This document shows positions 1-6,369 of a DNA stretch of 9,359 nt, one piece after another. Origin of the DNA: Bacillota bacterium (GTDB lineage: Bacteria; Bacillota; Clostridia; Saccharofermentanales; UBA5734); contig JAEXPB010000278.1 in NCBI GenBank assembly GCA_023438965.1, forward strand, positions 1 to 9,359, in the 5' to 3' direction. The position numbers and the translations under genes are program-made. Below the pieces are notes generated by a model that was not told the origin of the DNA, ran no database searches, and worked only from the letters and a program-made list of their open reading frames with translations. How positions within the stretch are numbered: position 1 is the stretch's first letter; each line of letters opens with the position of its first letter.

Positions 1-455
1 TTGCGCAGGATCTTGCTGCCGCTGCCCTGGAATATCAGGTCATGAAAGGTGTTGTCGAGGTTCTGCAGCACATCGATGCTGCTGCCGTCGCCCGTGTTCC
101 GGACTTCCTGCTCATAGGCGGCCTTCAGGTCGCCGATCTGGCTCTCGGTCATCATGACGGCGGCGCGGCCGGCCGCCAGGGTTTCCATATGGCTGCGCAC
201 TTCGTACATGTCCAGGATGTCCTTCTCGTCAAAACCCTGGACGATGATGCTCTTGTTGGGGCTGGAACAGACCAGTCCGTCCAGTTCCAGCTGGCTCACG
301 GCTTCGCGCACCGGCGTCCGGCTGACGCCCATTTCCTGGGAGAGCTGCATCTCGGTCAGGGTAGCGCCCGGCCGGTAGCGGCCCAGCAGAATGTTCTCGC
401 GCAGCTGGCGGTAGACTTCCGAACGCAGCGAGCCGTGTCTGGCGACTCGGACCAT
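1..455 (-). CDS. GntR-family (FadR/FCD subfamily) transcriptional regulator, C-terminal part beyond window
   Basis: The 151 visible residues show an N-terminal winged helix-turn-helix (about residues 10-75; LSQEMGVSRTPVREAV is the classic GntR recognition segment) followed by the start of an all-helical FCD ligand-binding domain from about residue 78. The segment LDNTFHDLIF (133-142) carries the Asp-x3-His pair that usually contributes to metal/carboxylate binding in FCD domains. FCD regulators typically bind small organic acids and leave DNA when the ligand is bound. The ATG at 455 is preferred because AGAGGG lies 6 nt upstream; an ATG at 461 overlaps the aconitase stop as ATGA but would sit directly against the Shine-Dalgarno sequence. 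The gene follows the aconitase gene with a 2-nt gap, so the two are almost certainly cotranscribed and coupled. Inference: it is the local regulator of the aconitase operon. The ligand is unknown; citrate or a related tricarboxylate is plausible. The gene continues past base 1. Confidence 0.93.
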   Translation of the reverse strand, partial: MVRVARHGSLRSEVYRQLRENILLGRYRPGATLTEMQLSQEMGVSRTPVREAVSQLELDGLVCSSPNKSIIVQGFDEKDILDMYEVRSHMETLAAGRAAVMMTESQIGDLKAAYEQEVRNTGDGSSIDVLQNLDNTFHDLIFQGSGSKILR

Positions 456-457
456 GC

Positions 458-2392
458 TCATCCCTCTTTTCGTGTATAGTTGAGCAGACCGCCCGCCAGG
501 AGGATATCGGCCTGCCGGTCGGACAGGGGCAGCAGGCAGGCAATCGGCCGGCCGGTTGTCCGGTTCTCCACGGTCAGGGTGCCGCCGGCGGCGAGTCCGC
601 GGATCCGGGCCGGAGCTTCCGTGATGACCAGCTCGTCCTGCAGGCTGATCGCGTCATAATCCGCCGGATCGGCAAAGGTCAGCGGCAGGATGCCGTTGTT
701 GATCAGGTTGGCCATATGGATGCGGGCGAAGGATTTGGCCAGGACAGCCTTGATCCCCAGCTGCAACGGCGCCAGCGCGGCATGTTCGCGGCTGGATCCC
801 TGACCGTAGTTGGTTCCGGCAATGATGAAGCCGCCGCCGGCCGCCTTGGCGCGGGCCGGGAATTCCGGATCGCAGGGCGTCAGGCAGAAATCGGCCAGAT
901 AGGGCACATTGGAGCGGTAGGGCAGCAACTTGGCGTTTGAGGGCATGATATGGTCGGTCGTGATGTTGTCCTCGACCTTGATCAGCGCCTGACCGGCGAT
1001 GCATGACGGTGCCGCGACGTTGACCGGGAACGGCTTGATGTTCGGACCGCGCACGACATCGACCGTCGCACCGTCGGCCGCCGGCAGGATCAGCAGGTTG
1101 TCGTTGGTCAGGAAACGGTCCGGCAGGGTGATGACCGGCGCGTCGCCCAGGGTGCGCGGATCGGTCAGGACACCGGTCAGGGCACTGGCAGCCGCGACTT
1201 CCGGGCTGACCAGATAGACATTGGCCGAGGCCGTCCCCGAGCGGGCATAGAAATTGCGGTTGTTGGTCCGCAGCGAAACCGCGTTGGTGCGCGGTGACTG
1301 CCCCATGCCGATGCAGGGCCCGCAGGCCGATTCCAGGATGCGGGCGCCGGCGGCGATCATGTCCGAAAGGGCGCCGCAGTCAGCCAGCATGTTCAATACT
1401 TGCCGGGAGCCGGGGGCGATGACCAGCGACACATCCGGATGAACTGACCGGCCCTTGAGGACCGCCGCCACTTTCAGCATGTCCAGCAGCGATGAATTGG
1501 TGCAGCTGCCGATCGCCACCTGGTCCACCTTGATCGGGCCGATCGCCGACACGGCGGCAACGCGGTCCGGGCTGTGCGGCTGGGCGGCGAGCGGTTCCAG
1601 GGTGTTCAGGTCGATGGTATAAGTTTCGTCATAGACGGCGTCCGGATCCGGGCCCAACGGTCGGAATACATCCGCACGGCCCTGAGCGATCAGGAAATCC
1701 CGGGTGACGTCGTCGCTGGGGAAAATCGAAGTCGTTGCGCCGAGTTCGGCGCCCATGTTCGTGATGGTGGCCCGTTCCGGCACCGACAGATGGCGGAGGC
1801 CGTCGCCGGCGTATTCCACGATCTTGCCGACCCCGCCCTTGACAGTCAGGACGCGCAGGACCTCCAGGATGATGTCCTTGGCGCTGACCCAGGGACGCAG
1901 CCGGCCGGTCAGCTCGATACGGGCCATTCGCGGCATGGTCAGGTAATATGGGCCACCGCCCATCGCGACCGCCACATCGAGGCCGCCGGCGCCGATCGCC
2001 AGCATTCCGATCCCGCCGCAAGTTGGCGTATGGCTGTCGGAACCGAGCAAGGTTTTGCCGGGGGCGCCGAAGCGCTCGATATGCACCTGATGGCAGACGC
2101 CGTTGCCCGGCTTGGAAAATCGGATGCCGTACTTGCTGGCCACCGTCTGGATGTACATATGGTCGTCGGCATTTTCAAAGCCGGTCTGCAGCGTATTATG
2201 GTCGATGTAGGCCACCGACAGTTCGGTTTTCACCCGCGGAATGCCAATCGCCTCAAATTGCAGATAAGCCATTGTCCCGGTCGAGTCCTGCGTCAAGGTC
2301 TGGTCGATCCGGATGGCAATCTCCTGCCCGGCTTTCATTTCCCCGTTGATCAGATGGTCGCGGATAATTTTCTGTGCTAAGGTCAAACCCAT
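458..2392 (-). CDS. Aconitate hydratase, Aquifex-type (single-chain aconitase/IPM-isomerase superfamily)
   Basis: 644 residues, matching the short Aquifex-type aconitases rather than the roughly 900-residue AcnA/AcnB. Members isomerise citrate to isocitrate through a [4Fe-4S] cluster in the cytoplasm. Visible motifs: SDSHTPTCGG (118-127), SCTNSS with cluster Cys297, CGPCIG with cluster Cys357 and Cys360, NRNFYARSGT (379-388), then after a linker the swivel domain with DNITTDHIMPSNAK (475-488), GTNYGQGSSREHAAL (526-540, containing the active-site SSREH) and the FARIHMANLINNGILPL segment. The start at 2392 is chosen because GGGAGGG lies 7 nt upstream and MGLTLAQKII is the typical family N-terminus; an upstream in-frame extension to 2482 would run through the promoter. 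It is the first gene of an operon with the GntR regulator. The substrate is not proved by sequence: related enzymes act on other hydroxy-tricarboxylates, so isocitrate/citrate is the best but not the only reading. Confidence 0.95.
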   Translation of the reverse strand: MGLTLAQKIIRDHLINGEMKAGQEIAIRIDQTLTQDSTGTMAYLQFEAIGIPRVKTELSVAYIDHNTLQTGFENADDHMYIQTVASKYGIRFSKPGNGVCHQVHIERFGAPGKTLLGSDSHTPTCGGIGMLAIGAGGLDVAVAMGGGPYYLTMPRMARIELTGRLRPWVSAKDIILEVLRVLTVKGGVGKIVEYAGDGLRHLSVPERATITNMGAELGATTSIFPSDDVTRDFLIAQGRADVFRPLGPDPDAVYDETYTIDLNTLEPLAAQPHSPDRVAAVSAIGPIKVDQVAIGSCTNSSLLDMLKVAAVLKGRSVHPDVSLVIAPGSRQVLNMLADCGALSDMIAAGARILESACGPCIGMGQSPRTNAVSLRTNNRNFYARSGTASANVYLVSPEVAAASALTGVLTDPRTLGDAPVITLPDRFLTNDNLLILPAADGATVDVVRGPNIKPFPVNVAAPSCIAGQALIKVEDNITTDHIMPSNAKLLPYRSNVPYLADFCLTPCDPEFPARAKAAGGGFIIAGTNYGQGSSREHAALAPLQLGIKAVLAKSFARIHMANLINNGILPLTFADPADYDAISLQDELVITEAPARIRGLAAGGTLTVENRTTGRPIACLLPLSDRQADILLAGGLLNYTRKEG

Positions 2393-2413
2393 GCGGCATC
2401 CCTCCCTGCATGC

Positions 2414-2425
2414 ATTGTATACAAT
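2414..2425. promoter_or_regulatory. Perfect 12-bp palindrome ATTGTATACAAT, probable GntR operator
   Basis: The site is fully self-complementary and lies just downstream of the predicted aconitase transcription start (about +3 to +14). Its core TTGTATACAA resembles the GT...AC half-site pattern of FadR/FCD-type GntR operators. A repressor bound here would block promoter clearance. The assignment to the GntR protein encoded in the same operon is inferred from proximity and motif shape. Confidence 0.6.
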
Positions 2426-2434
2426 ATTTGATTT

Positions 2435-2464
2435 ATTATCATGCATAAAGCCAGGGCGTGTCAA
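2435..2464 (-). promoter_or_regulatory. Sigma-A-type promoter of the aconitase-GntR operon
   Basis: On the minus strand a perfect -35 TTGACA (2464-2459) is separated by 18 bp from a -10 GATAAT (2440-2435, 5/6 match). The predicted start is near 2428, giving a leader of about 35 nt before the aconitase ATG. The -35 lies inside one arm of a larger inverted repeat (2450-2488), and copies of CATGCAT (2409-2415 and 2440-2446) lie 31 bp apart on either side of the -10/operator stretch. Confidence 0.7.
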
Positions 2465-2488
2465 CCATTTTGTTGAACACACCCTGGC
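2450..2488. repeat. Imperfect inverted repeat (16/17-nt arms) covering the aconitase -35 box
   Basis: Arms are GCCAGGGCGTGTCAAC (2450-2465) and GTTGAACACACCCTGGC (2472-2488). They pair with one C/A mismatch and one bulged base around a 6-nt loop. As RNA from trkH read-through it would make a stable hairpin, followed on the minus strand only by CTTTATG, so it is a poor but possible terminator for the potassium operon. As DNA it may be a protein-binding site, since the -35 box lies in one arm. Confidence 0.55.
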
Positions 2489-2541
2489 AAAATATTGGTA
2501 ATATTCGTCTTTTACTTCTTTGTTAGGTGTGATAATGCAAT

Positions 2542-2554
2542 TTGGTCAGACCAA
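2542..2554. promoter_or_regulatory. Distal operator-like palindrome TTGGTCAGACCAA
   Basis: This is a 13-bp inverted repeat with an odd centre, matching the TTGGT-N3-ACCAA form known for FCD-type GntR regulators such as PdhR and LldR. It is nested in an outer TGCAA...TTGCA inverted repeat (2536-2540 and 2557-2561). Its centre is about 120 bp upstream of the predicted aconitase start and about 128 bp from the proximal palindrome. Binding by the operon's GntR protein is inferred, not shown. Confidence 0.55.
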
Positions 2555-2560
2555 TCTTGC

Positions 2561-2573
2561 ATTTCCAGGAAAT
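2561..2573. repeat. Palindrome ATTTCCAGGAAAT between trkH and the aconitase gene
   Basis: This 13-bp inverted repeat with a central A abuts the outer arm of the distal operator-like element, 29 bp beyond the trkH stop. Its function is not recognised. It is too short and lacks a T-tract, so it is unlikely to be a terminator. Confidence 0.35.
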
Positions 2574-2601
2574 ACCAGCATGAAGCAACGGATTGCCGGC
2601 C

Positions 2602-4014
2602 TCAGCCGACCAGCGTCTTGCCTTCCGGATGAACCAGCTCGCTGCGGGTCGGTTTCATCATCGCCAGGCTGAGGGCGAAGGATGCCGGGCCAACCCGACC
2701 CAGGTACATGGCCGGGATCAGGACCGCCCAGCTGGCCGGCTGCAGGCCGGGGGTGCCGGCCGACGTCAGGCCGACGGTCGCAAAAGCCGAAGTCGATTCG
2801 AAAATCAGGTCCAGGAATCTGAATCTGCCGGCGACCAGGGCTGCATTCTCGATGAAAGTCAGGATCATGGTCGCGCCGAGGACGATCGACATGGCCAGGC
2901 CCAGGATCGCGAAGGCGCGGGTGAAAGTCTCGCGCGGCAGCCGGTGCTTGAACATGACGATGTCTTCACGGCCGCGCACATCGGACAGGATGGTGGCCAC
3001 GATGACGGCGAAGGTCGATACCTTGATGCCGCCGCCGGTCGAGCCTGGCGCAGCGCCGATGAACATCAGGATCACGCTCATGAATTTCGAGCTGTCGGTC
3101 AGCGTCGCCTGGTCGATGGAATTGAAGCCGGCCGTGCGGGGGGTGATCGACTGGAAAAGGGCCGCCAGCGGCCGCTGCCAGACTGGCAGCGATCCCAGCG
3201 AATAGGCGCTGCGCGTATTGTTGAAGTCAGCGATCAGGAAGAACAAGGTGCCGCCCAGGATCAACGTGCCGGTCATGAACAAGACGATCTTGGTGTGAAA
3301 ATTCAATTTTCTTTCGCGGCGGTATTCGAGCAGGTCGTTCCAAACCACGAAGCCCAGGCCGCCGACGACGATCAGCAGACCAGTGGTCAGGATGACCACC
3401 GGGTCGCCGTTCCAGGCGATCAAGCTGCAGAAATTGCCGGCGTCCGAGTCGCCCAGCAGGTCGAAGCCGGCGTTGCAAAAGGCCGACACCGACTGGAAAA
3501 AGCCCTTGCCGATGCCGCGGATCCAGCCGAACTGCGGGATGTAACGCCAGGAAAGCAGCAGGCCGCCGATGATCTCGATCGTGAAGGTGATCGTGATGAT
3601 CTTGCGAACCAGCAAAAGGACATCGGCAAAGCCGAAGCTGGCCGTGGACTCCTGAGTGACGACCAGGGTTTTCAGGCTGGTTTTCCGACGCATGAAGCTG
3701 TAGAAAAAGCTGGTGATGGTTACCAGACCCAGACCGCCGATCTGGATCAGCCCGATGATGACCAGCTTGCCGAAGACAGTCCAGTGGGTGGCGGTGTCGA
3801 CGACGACCAGGCCGGTCACACAGGTGGCCGATGTAGCCGTGAACAAGGCGCGCAGGAAACCGATGCTTTGTCCGTCCTGCGAAGCGAACGGCAGGGTCAG
3901 CAGCAGGCCGCCGGTCAGGATGACCAGGAGAAACGACATCGAAATGACCCGGCCCGGCCGGGCGTTGACCCAGCGGGTTGCCGGATTGGGACGGTTCTTT
4001 TTGACAACAATCAT
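2602..4014 (-). CDS. Potassium uptake channel subunit, TrkH/KtrB family
   Basis: 470-residue integral membrane protein that passes K+ (often with Na+ dependence) through four M1-P-M2 repeats. The four pore-loop selectivity filters are visible: CVTGL (65-69), NAGFD (181-185), TAGFN (294-298) and TVGLT (413-417), each with the key glycine. The flexible intramembrane gate loop of the third repeat is GAAPGSTGGGIKVST (320-334), and the fourth-repeat helix carries YLGRVGP (437-443). Length and a short N-terminus are closer to KtrB than to proteobacterial TrkH. ATG 4014 has a GGGAGTAGGA Shine-Dalgarno sequence 6 nt upstream. It is the last gene of the unit, 26 nt after the second RCK gene, so channel and regulatory subunits are coexpressed. 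A symbol is withheld because TrkH and KtrB cannot be separated firmly by eye. Confidence 0.95.
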   Translation of the reverse strand: MIVVKKNRPNPATRWVNARPGRVISMSFLLVILTGGLLLTLPFASQDGQSIGFLRALFTATSATCVTGLVVVDTATHWTVFGKLVIIGLIQIGGLGLVTITSFFYSFMRRKTSLKTLVVTQESTASFGFADVLLLVRKIITITFTIEIIGGLLLSWRYIPQFGWIRGIGKGFFQSVSAFCNAGFDLLGDSDAGNFCSLIAWNGDPVVILTTGLLIVVGGLGFVVWNDLLEYRRERKLNFHTKIVLFMTGTLILGGTLFFLIADFNNTRSAYSLGSLPVWQRPLAALFQSITPRTAGFNSIDQATLTDSSKFMSVILMFIGAAPGSTGGGIKVSTFAVIVATILSDVRGREDIVMFKHRLPRETFTRAFAILGLAMSIVLGATMILTFIENAALVAGRFRFLDLIFESTSAFATVGLTSAGTPGLQPASWAVLIPAMYLGRVGPASFALSLAMMKPTRSELVHPEGKTLVG

Positions 4015-4040
4015 AATCTGTCCTACTCCCTGGCAGCCGC

Positions 4041-4703
4041 TCAGCGGACCATCTGGCGCCAGATGGCGTCAAATTCGCTTTTGTCGCAAGCCATGAGCAT
4101 AATGTCGCCGGCATGCATGACCAGGTCGCCGCGCGGCATTTCGACGATGCCGGACTGACGGGTGATCATGACGACATTGCTGGCGCCGGGGAAGGTATAC
4201 TGCTGCAAGGTCTTCTCCTGGGCGGTCGAGCGCGGCGACAGCTTGAATTCGACGATCGCCTTGGTGGTTTTCTCGATCTCGAAGACCACCCGCATGCCAT
4301 TATAGTCGATTTCCTGTTCGATGATGTTGGCCAGAATCTGGGTGCCGGAATAGACGCGGTCAATGCCCATCAAGGTAAACATTTCGATATTTTTCGGGTT
4401 ATTGACCCGTGCGACCGTCGTCTTGACACTGAAGCGCTTCTTGGCGACCTGGCAGCCGACAAGGTTGTTCTCGTCCTTACCGGTCACGGCGACATAAAAG
4501 TCGACGCCCTGGCAGCCGACCTCCTCGAGGGTGCGGATGCTCGTGCCGTCGCCATTGTAGACGCTGATCTCGTCAAAGTCGGTCGCCAGACGCTCACAGG
4601 TTTCCTTCTGCAGCTCGATGACCGATATGTCATGCTTGTACGGGCGCAGGGTCTTGATCAGGAAGTAGGCCAGCTTGCCGCCGCCTACGATGATGATTTT
4701 CAT
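4041..4703 (-). CDS. RCK-domain potassium channel regulatory protein, TrkA/KtrA family (second copy)
   Basis: 220-residue cytoplasmic protein with an RCK_N Rossmann domain (residues 1-about 120) and an RCK_C-like region (about 135-218). The nucleotide-binding loop reads IVGGGKLAYF (5-14), with Ala12 in place of the usual third glycine of GxGxxG; the acidic end of strand 2 is Glu30 and a GDGT motif lies at 51-54. Such proteins form rings that gate TrkH/KtrB in response to ATP/ADP or NAD(H), and often bind c-di-AMP through RCK_C. The start has AAGGAAGGA 8 nt upstream. It lies 15 nt after the first RCK gene and 26 nt before the channel gene. The sequence differs clearly from its neighbour, so the pair is not a recent duplication. 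A distinct role, such as a structural rather than nucleotide-sensing subunit, is possible but inferred. Confidence 0.92.
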   Translation of the reverse strand: MKIIIVGGGKLAYFLIKTLRPYKHDISVIELQKETCERLATDFDEISVYNGDGTSIRTLEEVGCQGVDFYVAVTGKDENNLVGCQVAKKRFSVKTTVARVNNPKNIEMFTLMGIDRVYSGTQILANIIEQEIDYNGMRVVFEIEKTTKAIVEFKLSPRSTAQEKTLQQYTFPGASNVVMITRQSGIVEMPRGDLVMHAGDIMLMACDKSEFDAIWRQMVR

Positions 4704-4718
4704 ACTATTCGTCCTTCC

Positions 4719-5330
4719 TTAAGCCTGCAGGTCCGCCAGGACCAGTTCGTCGTCGGCCAGCACCTTGAGGCCAGGCACCGCCAGCAGCAGGCGGCCGCGG
4801 CGCAGCAAACCGAATATCAGCTTGCCGGTGTCGGTGGAAAGGTTGGTGATTTCCTCCCCGACCAGGGATTTCTCGATCGGCACACTGGTATAAAGGATAT
4901 TCGCGTCATAAACGCGATGGGTCTGCTCATGCGATTCGCCGGCAATCTTGCGCAGAAAGGCCTGAACCGTCAGATCGGTGGAACAGATGGTGTTCAGGTT
5001 GAATTCTTCGAAAACCTCGCGGCTGATCGGATTGAAGACCCGGGTGATGATCCGCGGTACGCTGAAAATTTCGGAAGCGATCTGCGCGACCATGATGTTG
5101 ATGTTGTCGTTTTGGGTCACAGCGCAGAGCACGTCGGCGGTTTCGATGCCGGCCTGCTTGAGAACCTCACGGTCGATCGGGACGCCGGTGATCTTGATGC
5201 AGTCCAGATCATCGGCATTCTGGATCAGCTTGGTGTCGCTCTCGATAATGACGACGTCATGGCCTTGGGAAACCAGGGCGCTGGCGAGCGCTGATCCGAC
5301 TTTGCCGCAGCCGATGACTATAATTTGCAT
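4719..5330 (-). CDS. RCK-domain potassium channel regulatory protein, TrkA/KtrA family (first copy)
   Basis: 203-residue cytoplasmic protein with a canonical Rossmann fingerprint IVIGCGKVGSALA (4-16; Gly7, Gly9, Gly12) ending at Glu30, continuing as RCK_N to about residue 120. An RCK_C domain follows (about 140-203; SLVGEEITNL and a C-terminal DDELVLA strand). It is expected to bind an adenine nucleotide and gate the TrkH/KtrB pore encoded two genes downstream. The ATG at 5330 is preferred over a GTG at 5339: AGAAGG lies 8 nt before the ATG, whereas the GTG overlaps the Shine-Dalgarno bases themselves. It is first in the potassium operon, behind a promoter at the end of the methyltransferase gene and a leader with a long inverted repeat. 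Confidence 0.93.
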   Translation of the reverse strand: MQIIVIGCGKVGSALASALVSQGHDVVIIESDTKLIQNADDLDCIKITGVPIDREVLKQAGIETADVLCAVTQNDNINIMVAQIASEIFSVPRIITRVFNPISREVFEEFNLNTICSTDLTVQAFLRKIAGESHEQTHRVYDANILYTSVPIEKSLVGEEITNLSTDTGKLIFGLLRRGRLLLAVPGLKVLADDELVLADLQA

Positions 5331-5365
5331 GATGTTCACCTTCTCTAACTTCGATGTTGATTATA

Positions 5366-5428
5366 ACTCAACTTTTTCGCAGGCATTTATGGCGCTTTCT
5401 ACCGCTGCGCGGCGTGAAAAAGTTGAGT
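5366..5428 (-). repeat. 13-bp perfect inverted repeat in the potassium-operon leader
   Basis: Arms ACTCAACTTTTTC (5366-5378) and GAAAAAGTTGAGT (5416-5428) are separated by 37 nt. Similarity between the arms extends outwards into TATAA-like sequence and inwards into GC/CGC with small gaps. The internal 37 nt can form a smaller helix (CGCAG/CTGCG at 5378-5382 and 5405-5409). In RNA the arms would close a long stem just ahead of the first RCK gene's ribosome binding site; as DNA they could be paired protein-binding sites. It does not look like an intrinsic terminator because no T-tract follows the stem. Confidence 0.6.
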
Positions 5429-5430
5429 CT

Positions 5431-5439
5431 ATTATATCA
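5431..5439 (-). promoter_or_regulatory. Extended -10 promoter of the TrkA-TrkA-TrkH operon
   Basis: The minus strand reads TGATATAAT: a perfect extended -10 (TGn + TATAAT). Its TGA is also the stop codon of the upstream methyltransferase gene. The -35 position (GTTCAA, 5459-5454) is weak, as tolerated by extended -10 promoters. The predicted start near 5424 falls inside the first arm of the inverted repeat. Confidence 0.55.
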
Positions 5440-6249
5440 CTTTTTTGCCATGGTTGAACGGGCGCGCATCAGCTCGTAGCTCAGGATGGCGGCCGCTGCT
5501 GCGGCGTTCAGCGATTCGGCGCGGCCCGGCATCGGGATGCGGACCAGCCGGCTGCAGATCCGGCGGGCTTCGGCCGACAAGCCGCGCGCCTCATTGCCGA
5601 TGACCAGGGCGGCCGGCACCGGCAGCCGGTCCGGCCGGCAGTCCGTTCCGTTCGGATCGGCCGCCAGCAGCGGCACCGGACAGGGTCCGGCGGCCAGCCA
5701 TTCTGCGATGGCCGTGATGTCCGGCAGCGCCAGCAGCGGAATGTGAAAGCAGGATCCCATGGCCGCGCGCAGGACTTTGTCATTGAAGGGATAAACCGTA
5801 CCGGTCGTCATCAGGACGCCGTCAAAGCCGAAAGCGTCAGCTGACCGGATCATGGTCCCCAGATTGCCGGGATCCTGGATTTCTTCCGCGACCAGATACA
5901 GGCCATTCGCCGCCGGCGGTCCGTCCGGCTGCTCCAGCAGCGGCGAGCGGCAGACCAGGGCAATACCCTGCGGCTGGCGGGTATCGCATAGCGTCCGGAA
6001 GAGATGGTCGGGCAATTCCAGCTGTTCGGTCGTCGCCGGCAGGTCAGCCAGCAAATCGCGGCAGACCGGCAAACCGGCTGCCTGGTCGGACAGCAGGGCA
6101 TAAACCGGCCGGGCGCCGGATTGCAGTGCGTCGGCGCACTGGCGCAGGCCTTCCAGGAAAACCAGCCCCTGTTCGCGGCTGACCCGCGGCTGGCGCAAAT
6201 CGGCCAACTGCCGGTATGTTCGGTTATCTCGGCTTTCAATCCGTTTCAT
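5437..6249 (-). CDS. TrmH/SpoU-family RNA 2'-O-ribose methyltransferase
   Basis: 270 residues with the three SPOUT motifs: motif 1 QDPGNLGTMIRSADAFGF (125-142), motif 2 LVIGNEARGLS (215-225) and motif 3 IPMPGRAESLNAAAAAA (238-254). The N-terminal roughly 100 residues form the usual substrate-binding domain (FLEGLRQCADAL). The enzyme transfers a methyl group from SAM to a ribose 2'-OH in rRNA or tRNA, working as a knotted dimer. Which nucleotide it modifies cannot be told from sequence; RlmB-like 23S rRNA methylation is the usual annotation. Position just after rplT is common in Clostridia-like genomes. The start is fixed by the typical MKxIxSRxN N-terminus, but no clear Shine-Dalgarno sequence precedes it (only AAAG before the ATG). 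Its stop codon forms part of the next operon's promoter. Confidence 0.92.
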   Translation of the reverse strand: MKRIESRDNRTYRQLADLRQPRVSREQGLVFLEGLRQCADALQSGARPVYALLSDQAAGLPVCRDLLADLPATTEQLELPDHLFRTLCDTRQPQGIALVCRSPLLEQPDGPPAANGLYLVAEEIQDPGNLGTMIRSADAFGFDGVLMTTGTVYPFNDKVLRAAMGSCFHIPLLALPDITAIAEWLAAGPCPVPLLAADPNGTDCRPDRLPVPAALVIGNEARGLSAEARRICSRLVRIPMPGRAESLNAAAAAAILSYELMRARSTMAKK

Positions 6250-6308
6250 CTTTATCGTACGCGTCCGTCCGGCGACCGCCGGCGCAGCACACCGGTCGGT
6301 ATAGACAG

Positions 6309-6332
6309 AAGGACGGGCTTGAGCCCGTCCTT
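6309..6332 (-). terminator. Strong hairpin after rplT, probable terminator or attenuator
   Basis: AAGGACGGGC (6309-6318) and GCCCGTCCTT (6323-6332) form a perfect 10-bp stem with a 4-nt loop. On the minus strand it is followed by CTGTCTAT, so the U-tract is weak and some read-through into the methyltransferase gene is likely. It lies 37 nt after the rplT stop. Confidence 0.65.
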
Positions 6333-6369
6333 TAATCTCCGTGGTATGGGGGCATTCGCCGCGGATCGA

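Noticed and set aside
1574..2380. 268-codon open frame on the plus strand
   Set aside because: It is a shadow of the aconitase gene with no recognisable domain.
2393..2482. 30-codon N-terminal extension of the aconitase
   Set aside because: It would cover the -10, the palindromic operator and the -35 region; the ATG at 2392 has a strong Shine-Dalgarno and the family-typical N-terminus.
2593..4158. 521-codon open frame on the plus strand
   Set aside because: It lies antisense to trkH, is rich in Q, D, G, R and A as expected of a GC-rich reverse-complement frame, has no family motif, and the minus-strand protein is unmistakable.
4113..5294. 393-codon open frame on the plus strand
   Set aside because: It is antisense to both RCK genes, whose Rossmann motifs are clear; its composition is typical of a shadow frame.
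5340..5430. ydaO-type c-di-AMP riboswitch ahead of the potassium operon
   Set aside because: The leader after the predicted start is only about 95 nt and shows one inverted repeat rather than the pseudo-symmetric multi-helix ydaO layout.
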